A stretch of 35,107 nucleotides of DNA, from the NCBI GenBank assembly GCA_001940895.1, contig MSGY01000004.1, forward strand, positions 1-35,107. Direction: 5' to 3'. Below the pieces are notes generated by a model, which was given only the letters and a program-made list of their open reading frames with translations, was not told the origin of the DNA and made no database searches. Positions 22,601 to 28,496 of this stretch are shown here, in pieces (position 1 is the stretch's first letter; the number at the start of each line of letters is the position of its first letter). The translations under genes and the position numbers were made by a program. Source of the stretch: Christensenellaceae bacterium Phil10. Its GTDB lineage: Bacteria > Bacillota > Clostridia > Christensenellales > CAG-917.

Positions 22601-22794
22601 TTTTGTCGAACTTTGACTTTATTTTTTCTTTGCGTTTTGCGCTGTTTTCAGACTTTTCCGCCCGTAATTCCCGCAAAGATGGCGGGTATTTTACTCTATC
22701 CTGATAATTCACACTCTCTTTTACCGTTTTTTGCGACATAAAACCCGCGTTTTGTAAATATCCTTGATAATAGGAAAATCAATCGGGGGTTTTT

Positions 22795-23529
22795 ATGCGA
22801 AAAGTCAGTTCTTATATCCGTCTTCCTGTAATTTCGGCCGAACAAAACAGTATTCTGGGCACTATTACGGGCGTTTTGTGCGACAAACGCCTGAAAAACG
22901 TACATTATTTTATTTTCGAGGACGTTTCTTCTCCCCTTTCCGAGCGCCGCTACGTCGCGCAGAGAAGCCTTAAAATAATTGCAGACGAATCGGTGATTTT
23001 GTCTAACGTTTTATGCATAAAAAACGACGCGGACGTATCCCCTTGCGACCTTGTAAGACTACCTCTCGGCGAACCCGTTTTTTCTTCCGACGGCAGAAGA
23101 AAAGGAGTTCTCGAAGACGTATGTTTTTCGGATTCGTCCAAAAAAACCGAATGCCTCGTGGTAAACGGAGGCCATATTCTGCCCGAACGGGTCGCCGACG
23201 TAAGCGAACAAGGCGTCGTATTGCTTCCCGACGGCAAAAAAAGATTGCGCCGCGCGGCGCCGCCGCGTACCGTAAATAAACCCGACGAGGACTTTTCCGT
23301 TCAATTGTTCGACGAATCCCAAACGAAAAACGGCGACGCGTCTTCTTTCCTTCCCGTCAGACTTTTATCGAATTACCGTTTTCTGGTCGGAAGGGTGGCA
23401 ACCGCAAACGTTTACGACGAAAACAAAAAACTCATTATTAAAACGGGCACTCTTATTACCACCGAAACCGTAATAAACGCGCATAAAGCAAACCGTCTCG
23501 TTGCGCTTACTCTCGCCAGCCGTCCGTGA
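22795..23529 (+). CDS. PRC-barrel domain protein
   Basis: A 244-residue soluble protein with two PRC-barrel-like units: residues about 4-60 (SYIRLPVISAEQNSILGTITGVLCD) and about 83-150 (DLVRLPLGEPVFSSDGRRKGVLEDV...GGHILPERVADVSEQGVVLLP). The PRC barrel is a small beta fold found in RimM, photosynthetic reaction centre H subunit and the Bacillus YlmC/YmxH proteins of sporulating Firmicutes. A C-terminal segment (about 200-244, FLVGRVATANVYDENKKLIIKTGTLITTETVINAHK) looks like a further small domain that I cannot name. A run of five G lies 6 bases before the ATG. Its role is unknown; the neighbouring CwlD-type gene makes an envelope or spore connection plausible but unproven. Confidence 0.78.
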   Translation: MRKVSSYIRLPVISAEQNSILGTITGVLCDKRLKNVHYFIFEDVSSPLSERRYVAQRSLKIIADESVILSNVLCIKNDADVSPCDLVRLPLGEPVFSSDGRRKGVLEDVCFSDSSKKTECLVVNGGHILPERVADVSEQGVVLLPDGKKRLRRAAPPRTVNKPDEDFSVQLFDESQTKNGDASSFLPVRLLSNYRFLVGRVATANVYDENKKLIIKTGTLITTETVINAHKANRLVALTLASRP

Positions 23530-23544
23530 TTTAACATAAAATCC

Positions 23545-23573
23545 TTGAATTCCTGAAAAAAATACAATATAAT
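23545..23573 (+). promoter_or_regulatory. Promoter of glycerate kinase
   Basis: TTGAAT (23545-23550), 17-base spacer, TATAAT (23568-23573). It gives a leader of about 80 bases. Confidence 0.75.
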
Positions 23574-23580
23574 TATGAAA

Positions 23581-23649
23581 GCGGCAAAGCGGTCGTCGCG
23601 ATTACTTTGCCGCAAATAACTTATATGGCGGAATTTCACGGTTTCCGCC
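23581..23649 (+). promoter_or_regulatory. Two stem-loops in the glycerate kinase leader
   Basis: Hairpin 1: GCGGCAAAG (23581-23589) / CTTTGCCGC (23605-23613), a perfect 9-bp stem with a 15-base loop, starting right at the predicted transcript start. Hairpin 2: GGCGGAA (23627-23633) / TTCCGCC (23643-23649). They fill most of the leader and no clear ribosome binding site follows. I do not recognise a known riboswitch. Confidence 0.5.
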
Positions 23650-23661
23650 GCACGGATTCAG

Positions 23662-24774
23662 ATGCACACTTCAAAACAAATCGTTATCTGCCCCGACAGT
23701 TTCAAAGGCACGCTTCCGGCAGACGTAGCCGCCGAAATTATAGAACGCGCGGTTAACGACGCGGTTCCTTCGACAAAAACCTTTGCTATGCCGATAGCAG
23801 ACGGGGGCGAAGGTACGCTCGACTGTTTCAGACGCGCGCTTTCGGGCAGAATTATCGGCGTTCAGACGAGAAACGCCAACTTCAGACCCTGCAACGCAAC
23901 CTACCTGCTTACGCCGCAATGCGCGGTAATCGAAAGTGCGAAAGCGATAGGCCTCGCTTCGACGGAATTCAGAAATCCTGCCCGTACCACCTCTTACGGC
24001 GTGGGTCTTATGATGGCGGACGCTTTGAAGCGCACCAAAGCGATAACTCTTGCTTTGGGCGGAAGTTCGACCAACGACGCGGGCGCGGGTATCGCGGCGG
24101 CTCTCGGCGCAGTGTTTTACGATGAAAAAGGAAACCCGTTCGTTCCGACCGGCGGCACTCTCATAAACGTGAACTCGATAGATATTTCGGCCATTCCTCC
24201 GGCGGACGTCACGTGTATGTGCGACGTGGATAATCCCCTTTACGGAGAGAGAGGCGCCGCTTACGTTTTTTCTCCACAGAAAGGCGCCGATTACGCAATG
24301 GTAAAAAAACTCGACGACGGACTGAAACATTTTGCAGACGTAATAAAACGCGACGTCGGCTCAGACGTATCGGAAATTCCCGGAGGAGGAGCCGCAGGCG
24401 GTATAGCTGCGGGTCTTGTGGCTTTTTGCGGCGCAAAACTTAAGTCCGGTATAGATATTATGCTTGACCTTACAAAGTTCGACGACCTGCTGGAAACGGC
24501 AAGTATGGTGGTTACCGGGGAAGGTCGGCTCGACAGCCAGTCGACGGGAGGCAAAGCGATAAGCGGCATAGTGCGTCGCGCCGCCGCGCACAACGTACCC
24601 GTTATTGCAATCTGCGGGCAGATAGAGCCGGGTTTCGACCTTGAAAAATCGGGGCTTTCTCTCGCGATAGCGACCTCCCCTTTCAACACGCCTCTTTCAC
24701 CCGGCCGCAACTATGCGAAAGAACTTTACGATACCGCTTATAATCTGTTTGCCGAAACTCTTAAAAAACAATAA
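23662..24774 (+). CDS. Glycerate 2-kinase (GarK/GlxK family)
   Basis: A 370-residue cytosolic kinase that phosphorylates D-glycerate with ATP, giving 2-phosphoglycerate for lower glycolysis. The type I glycerate kinase family features are complete: CPDSFKGTL near the N-terminus, ADGGEGTLD (about 46-54), ALGGSSTNDAGAG (about 132-144) and VTGEGRLDSQSTGGKA (about 289-304). Length is normal. The ATG at 23662 has no clear Shine-Dalgarno sequence, and a folded leader of two stem-loops precedes it, so translation may be controlled. It is a single-gene unit with a strong terminator. It might use glycerate from serine or hydroxypyruvate metabolism, but no partner enzyme is close. Confidence 0.94.
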   Translation: MHTSKQIVICPDSFKGTLPADVAAEIIERAVNDAVPSTKTFAMPIADGGEGTLDCFRRALSGRIIGVQTRNANFRPCNATYLLTPQCAVIESAKAIGLASTEFRNPARTTSYGVGLMMADALKRTKAITLALGGSSTNDAGAGIAAALGAVFYDEKGNPFVPTGGTLINVNSIDISAIPPADVTCMCDVDNPLYGERGAAYVFSPQKGADYAMVKKLDDGLKHFADVIKRDVGSDVSEIPGGGAAGGIAAGLVAFCGAKLKSGIDIMLDLTKFDDLLETASMVVTGEGRLDSQSTGGKAISGIVRRAAAHNVPVIAICGQIEPGFDLEKSGLSLAIATSPFNTPLSPGRNYAKELYDTAYNLFAETLKKQ

Positions 24775-24794
24775 ATTATTTGAATGCAGATAAA

Positions 24795-24831
24795 CAGATA
24801 ACCCCGCGTTTTGCGGGGTTATCTGCTTTTA
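24795..24831 (+). terminator. Terminator of glycerate kinase
   Basis: A 13-bp perfect stem CAGATAACCCCGC (24795-24807) / GCGGGGTTATCTG (24813-24825) followed by CTTTTA. Confidence 0.9.
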
Positions 24832-24862
24832 GGGGGATTGGAAATTATGTTAAAATCGAGAC

Positions 24863-25291
24863 TTACTCGATTGTTATCGAATGCGTTTTTTGGGTTTTAT
24901 CCTGCTGTTTAGGAATATAAAGTGCCAGTACGCCATTTTCGTATTTTGCTTTGATAGATTCTTCCTCTACCTCGCCGACGTAGTAACTGCGCGAACAACT
25001 GCTGCTTCTTTCCTGACGGATATATCCGTTTTTCTCCTCGTCGGATTTTTCCTCCTTGCGGGCGCTCACGGTAATGTAACCGTCCTCGTAATTTACCGAG
25101 ATATTGTTTTTATCGTATCCGGGTACTTCGATATCGAGAATGTATTCCTTGTCGTTTTCCTTGACGTCGGTGCGCATAATATCGCCGTCGTACATCGGCC
25201 TCATAAAGTTATCCATCATCGCACTGAAATTGTTGCCGAAATTGTCGAGACCCTTTTCGAATTTGTCCCATCTTGTTAAACTGTTTTTCAT
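24863..25291 (-). CDS. Small heat shock protein (Hsp20 / alpha-crystallin family)
   Basis: A 142-residue ATP-independent holdase that keeps unfolding proteins soluble. The alpha-crystallin domain covers about residues 40-130: MRTDVKENDKEYILDIEVPGYDKNNISVNYEDGYITVSARK, then RSYYVGEVEEESIKAKYENGVLALYIPK, with the typical G-x-L motif (NGVLAL) near the end, and a C-terminal SITIE that resembles the I-x-I oligomer anchor. The start at 25291 follows AAGGAGTG; the frame remains open to an upstream ATG at 25339, but that falls in the operator region and has no binding site. A near-consensus CIRCE element sits at the transcript start, so the gene should be repressed by HrcA. Confidence 0.95.
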   Translation of the reverse strand: MKNSLTRWDKFEKGLDNFGNNFSAMMDNFMRPMYDGDIMRTDVKENDKEYILDIEVPGYDKNNISVNYEDGYITVSARKEEKSDEEKNGYIRQERSSSCSRSYYVGEVEEESIKAKYENGVLALYIPKQQDKTQKTHSITIE

Positions 25292-25319
25292 AATATGCAC
25301 TCCTTTTATTACAATATTG

Positions 25320-25346
25320 TTAGCAGTCGTATTGTGCAAGTGTTAG
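25320..25346. promoter_or_regulatory. Degenerate second CIRCE-like element
   Basis: TTAGCAGTC (25320-25328), 9 bases, then AAGTGTTAG (25338-25346). The halves match CIRCE at 8 of 9 and 6 of 9 bases and share the last 4 bases with the good element at 25343-25369. Confidence 0.4.
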
Positions 25347-25369
25347 CACTCGCTTTCCTTGATTGCTAA
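25343..25369. promoter_or_regulatory. CIRCE element (HrcA operator)
   Basis: TTAGCACTC (25343-25351) - 9 bases - GATTGCTAA (25361-25369), against the consensus TTAGCACTC-N9-GAGTGCTAA (one mismatch). It begins 4 bases after the -10 of the hsp20 promoter, at the predicted transcript start. Confidence 0.92.
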
Positions 25370-25373
25370 ATAC

Positions 25374-25401
25374 ATTATACACCCGTTTTCACGTTTGTCA
25401 A
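25374..25401 (-). promoter_or_regulatory. Promoter of hsp20
   Basis: On the minus strand: TTGACA (25401-25396), 16-base spacer, TATAAT (25379-25374), immediately upstream of CIRCE. Confidence 0.88.
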
Positions 25402-25556
25402 TAGTTATTATGAAATTTTTTTATTCTTTTTTTCAACTTGTAATATATGGTTTTCGCGCCTCCGTATCAGTTTCGAAAAACCGATTATTTTTTTCTAAAC
25501 GCACGTCGGACGGGCGGATTGTGTTGCGGTTTTTTTACAAATGTGTTAATATTACA
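25402..25556. other. Non-coding stretch between hsp20 and the second DUF2804 gene
   Basis: T-rich, with no credible gene. The only structure is GGTTTTCG (25449-25456) facing CGAAAAACC (25474-25482) with a T run after it, a terminator-like hairpin with no identified plus-strand gene in front of it. Confidence 0.3.
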
Positions 25557-25585
25557 TTGTATTTATTTAAGTACGGATATTATAT
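25557..25585 (+). promoter_or_regulatory. Probable promoter of the second DUF2804 gene
   Basis: TTGTAT (25557-25562), 17-base spacer, TTATAT (25580-25585), about 27 bases before the ATG. Confidence 0.5.
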
Positions 25586-25611
25586 GGTATTATTATGAGA
25601 AGGAGAATATT

Positions 25612-26694
25612 ATGAGCAACGACCCCAAAATCAGCGAAAAACGCTATCCCGCAAAAACGCCCCGCTCGATTGTCGAGAACGGGGAAGCCCATTTCGGCAC
25701 TTTCGACGCGCCTTTTGAAAATCTTAATCTGCTCGACTGCAAAAAACCCTGTTTTATCGGCCTGCCCGCGTTTATGAAGCGCGCGCGTCTTACCGAATGG
25801 GAAGCTTTCGAGGTAAATATGGACGAAGGCTCTCTTATAAGCGCGGTATATAACGTAGGTCCCATAGGTTTTTCCATATTCGTCTGGTACGAAAAGGCCG
25901 AAAAGAAAATTTATGCCTGGAGAAATCTCGTCCCCGTAAAACGCGCGCACGTTGCAAAACAGCTTATCAGCGACAACTGCTACTGCAAAACCAAAAAAAG
26001 CGAGTATTCCATCGTCAACGATTTTCTTAACGGAAAAGCGCAATGCAAAGGCTATACGAAAGGAAAATCGGGCGAATTCGGAATCGATATTTCTTTCGAG
26101 CGTCTTTCTCCTCTCGCAAACGGCGTAATGCCCCTCAAGAAAAACAAGGACGGCACCTTCCGCAATCCTCTTTACAGCGAAAAAGACTTTTTCAAGGCAA
26201 CGGGAACGATTACCGTTAACGGCAAAACATATAAGACGAACGAAAGGTCGGTAGGCATTATCGACGACCACAAGGGTTTTTATCCCTGGTACGCGCATTA
26301 CGACTGGCTGACCACGATGGGAAAAACGGTTATCGACGGCGAAGAAAAATTCTTTGCGTTCAACCTTACGAGAAACCAGTCCGCAGACCAATACAATTAT
26401 AACGAAAATGTAATATGGCTCGAAGGCAAATCCTTCCCCATGCCTCCCGTCGTTTTCACCCATAAGGACGGAAAGAAAAAAACGGACGAATGGTACGTTC
26501 GCGACGAAGAAGGCAAGGGAATCGTGGATATAACTTTCAAAATCGAAAAGGTTTTCTATATGCCCATTCCCGGAATAGTTTATTACGCCCTCCCTTACGG
26601 CAAAATTTACGGCTACGTTACAGACCCCGACGGCAAAAAATACGTCGTGGACGGAATGGTAGGCATCGGCGAAGACAAAACTACCAGAGTATAA
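25612..26694 (+). CDS. DUF2804-like protein, divergent paralogue
   Basis: A 360-residue soluble protein related to DUF2804. Like the gene at 10547-11578 it runs from an N-terminal NLLDCKKP...LTEWEAFEV region through a beta-rich body to a central aromatic block (IIDDHKGFYPWYAHYDWLTTMG, about residues 216-237) that corresponds to the DWGRGVW region of its paralogue, then ends with YVVDGMVGIGEDK, parallel to EVKDMIGFAEK in the other. Direct identity is low, so they are old duplicates or separately acquired. No signal peptide is present. The start ATG at 25612 is preceded by AAGGAGAA; earlier in-frame starts lack such a site. Function is unknown; a lipocalin-like ligand-binding barrel is a guess. 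Confidence 0.75.
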   Translation: MSNDPKISEKRYPAKTPRSIVENGEAHFGTFDAPFENLNLLDCKKPCFIGLPAFMKRARLTEWEAFEVNMDEGSLISAVYNVGPIGFSIFVWYEKAEKKIYAWRNLVPVKRAHVAKQLISDNCYCKTKKSEYSIVNDFLNGKAQCKGYTKGKSGEFGIDISFERLSPLANGVMPLKKNKDGTFRNPLYSEKDFFKATGTITVNGKTYKTNERSVGIIDDHKGFYPWYAHYDWLTTMGKTVIDGEEKFFAFNLTRNQSADQYNYNENVIWLEGKSFPMPPVVFTHKDGKKKTDEWYVRDEEGKGIVDITFKIEKVFYMPIPGIVYYALPYGKIYGYVTDPDGKKYVVDGMVGIGEDKTTRV

Positions 26695-26705
26695 TCTGCC
26701 GACAA

Positions 26706-26738
26706 AAAACCCCGGATATCCTCCGGGGTTTATTTTTG
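26706..26738. terminator. Bidirectional terminator between DUF2804-like and lipid kinase genes
   Basis: Stem AACCCCGGA (26708-26716) / TCCGGGGTT (26722-26730), T-rich on both sides. Confidence 0.88.
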
Positions 26739-27608
26739 CTATTTTACGAACATTTTCAAAGTGTTTTTTACGACTCGGATATTGAGTTCTCTGTCGTCGA
26801 TTATTTCACCGTCGAGTTCGAACTTACTGTCGTCAAGAGCTTCGATTTTTACTTCCTCCGCACGCAATTCCTCCACTGCGGAATCTTCGACGTGTTTTCC
26901 TTTAAGAAATTTCAGCAACAGCGCGGGAATTTTTCGTTTTTTGACTTCGTTGCAGATTACGATATCCAGAAGTCCGTCGTCGGTAACAGCGTTGGGACAA
27001 ATGGGCAATCCGCCGCCGATATACGCTCCGTTTCCCACGCCAATCATAAACACGCTTTTGTCTTCAGTACGGCCGTTTGCGGTAATGCGAAGTTTATGGA
27101 AACGGGTATGAAGCAACGTATACATTAGCGCCGCGTTATATGCCGCTGACCCCTTTAATTTTTTATAGGTATAGTATTTAAGCAGTACGTCGACGTCCAT
27201 ACCGCCGCCCGCAACGTTGAGACAACGGGTCGTGCCGAGATCCATAAAATCGACGTATCCCGTTTTACCGGCAAGAATTACTTCAAGCGCCTCGTTTACG
27301 TCTTTCGGATGCCCCGAGCGTTTTATAAAATCGTTGCCGCTTCCGCACGCTATAAGACCAAGCGTAACGTTTTCGAAATTTTCTATGCCGCACAGCACTT
27401 CGTGAAAGGAACCGTCTCCTCCCATTGCAATGATATCCGTACCGGGGGTTTTGGAAAGTTCTCTTGCGATTTCGGCGGCGTGATTGACGCGTTCGGTTTT
27501 ATGCACCTCGTATCCGACGCCCTTTGAGTCCAGTACGGACGTAACTTTTTCAAGCGCTTTCGCACTTTCTCCCTTTCCTCCGACAGGATTTATAATTATA
27601 TGATACAT
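26739..27608 (-). CDS. Diacylglycerol kinase family lipid kinase (YegS/DagK)
   Basis: A 289-residue soluble or peripheral lipid kinase that transfers phosphate from ATP to diacylglycerol or a related lipid, returning it to phospholipid synthesis. Family elements: IINPVGGKG (residues 5-13), the nucleotide loop MGGDGSFHEV (about 62-71), GLIACGSGNDF (about 83-93) and the C-terminal DGLLDIVIC and FELDGEI segments that help bind Mg2+. The length fits DagK. The start ATG is preceded by CGGAGAA, and a near-consensus promoter lies at 27640-27668. It is a single-gene unit ending at a shared terminator. YegS-type members can phosphorylate other lipids, so the exact substrate is open. Confidence 0.92.
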   Translation of the reverse strand: MYHIIINPVGGKGESAKALEKVTSVLDSKGVGYEVHKTERVNHAAEIARELSKTPGTDIIAMGGDGSFHEVLCGIENFENVTLGLIACGSGNDFIKRSGHPKDVNEALEVILAGKTGYVDFMDLGTTRCLNVAGGGMDVDVLLKYYTYKKLKGSAAYNAALMYTLLHTRFHKLRITANGRTEDKSVFMIGVGNGAYIGGGLPICPNAVTDDGLLDIVICNEVKKRKIPALLLKFLKGKHVEDSAVEELRAEEVKIEALDDSKFELDGEIIDDRELNIRVVKNTLKMFVK

Positions 27609-27639
27609 AAGCGTTCTCCGTTCGATTTATTTATATGTT

Positions 27640-27668
27640 ATTTTATCATTGCCTTATAACCATGTCAA
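27640..27668 (-). promoter_or_regulatory. Promoter of the lipid kinase gene
   Basis: On the minus strand: consensus TTGACA (27668-27663), 17-base spacer, TAAAAT (27645-27640). Confidence 0.85.
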
Positions 27669-27736
27669 CTTTTGACGAAAAACAGGATTTCTCTCGGTCA
27701 ATCGGTTTACATCGTCGAAAAATTTCCGCTATTCGC

Positions 27737-27765
27737 TTGCATTGCCGGAAGGCTTGTGATATATT
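27737..27765 (+). promoter_or_regulatory. Promoter of mscL
   Basis: TTGCAT (27737-27742), 17-base spacer, TATATT (27760-27765) with extended -10 TGA. It resembles the tRNA-Gln promoter. It lies inside the longest open frame and so supports the start at 27792. Confidence 0.7.
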
Positions 27766-27791
27766 ACCTTTCGTACGAAAGGAGACGCTTT

Positions 27792-28361
27792 ATGAAGAAA
27801 AAACACGAATTTAAGCTTTGGAAAGAATTCAAAGCGTTTATCAACAAAGGCAACGCGCTGGACCTTGCCGTAGGTATGATTATCGGCAGCGCTTTCACCG
27901 CCATCGTTAACTCGCTGGTAAAGGGAATACTTCAGCCTCTTATAAACATGATTCCCCTTGGCGCATCGGGCAACAGTCTGCAGGTGGTATTGAAAGCCCC
28001 CGTGGTTGACGCGGCGGGTACGGTAATCAAAGAAGCCGTCATTATGGACTTCGGCGCCGTCATCAGCGCGATTATCACTTTCCTGCTTACCGCGCTCGTT
28101 CTTTTTGCCGTTATCAAAGCGATTAACAAGGCGAAAGAAGTAGGCGCGAAAGAAAAAGCAAGAATCGATTCCTTGCTCTCGCACGATAAAAAGGACGTTT
28201 CCGAAGACGCGCCCGTTGAAGAAGCGCCCGCCGAAGAACCCGCTCCCGTCGCGGCTCCCGTCGAAGAACCCGTCGCCGTTTGCGAGGATAAAACGCAGGA
28301 ACTGCTCGAAGCCATTCTTGCCGAACTCAAAGCACAAAACTCCGCAAAAGATAAAGAATAA
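27792..28361 (+). CDS. mscL: Large-conductance mechanosensitive channel with long acidic tail
   Basis: A 189-residue pentameric membrane channel that opens under high tension to release solutes on osmotic downshock. The N-terminus KLWKEFKAFINKGNALDLAVGMIIGSAF leads into TM1, the gate helix, and the second membrane helix is around residues 93-115. The usual C-terminal bundle follows (INKAKEVGAKEKARIDSLL). This copy then has about 50 extra residues: an Ala/Pro/Glu repeat (EEAPAEEPAPVAAPVEEPVA) and a final amphipathic helix (KTQELLEAILAELKAQ). Typical MscL is 130-150 residues. The ATG at 27792 follows GAAAGGAGA; the longer frame upstream contains the promoter and is not coding. Confidence 0.94.
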   Translation: MKKKHEFKLWKEFKAFINKGNALDLAVGMIIGSAFTAIVNSLVKGILQPLINMIPLGASGNSLQVVLKAPVVDAAGTVIKEAVIMDFGAVISAIITFLLTALVLFAVIKAINKAKEVGAKEKARIDSLLSHDKKDVSEDAPVEEAPAEEPAPVAAPVEEPVAVCEDKTQELLEAILAELKAQNSAKDKE

Positions 28362-28381
28362 TAAGGTACGAATGAAGTACG

Positions 28382-28412
28382 ACGCCCCGCACTCAAAAAT
28401 GCGGGGCGTTTT
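28382..28412 (+). terminator. Terminator of mscL
   Basis: Stem ACGCCCCGCA (28382-28391) / TGCGGGGCGT (28400-28409) followed by TTT. Confidence 0.88.
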
Positions 28413-28438
28413 GCGTTGTTTCCCCGCGCCCGTTAAAA

Positions 28439-28468
28439 TTGACAAAGCGACGCACCGCGGAGTATAAT
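28439..28468 (+). promoter_or_regulatory. Promoter of the beta-mannosidase gene
   Basis: TTGACA (28439-28444), 18-base spacer, TATAAT (28463-28468). The leader is about 22 bases with AAAGGCAG. Confidence 0.8.
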
Positions 28469-28496
28469 ATTATAAATCAAAAGGCAGTATTAACAT

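Noticed and set aside
25449-25490. Terminator-like hairpin in the hsp20 - DUF2804-like gap
   Set aside because: No plus-strand gene or clear promoter precedes it, so a small RNA cannot be supported; kept only as a note.
25447-25611. Upstream extension of the second DUF2804-like frame
   Set aside because: AT-rich non-coding sequence with a promoter; AAGGAGAA before ATG 25612 fixes the start.
27672-27791. Upstream extension of the mscL reading frame
   Set aside because: The extension contains the promoter (27737-27765) and the ribosome binding site, and MscL homologues begin at the ATG at 27792.
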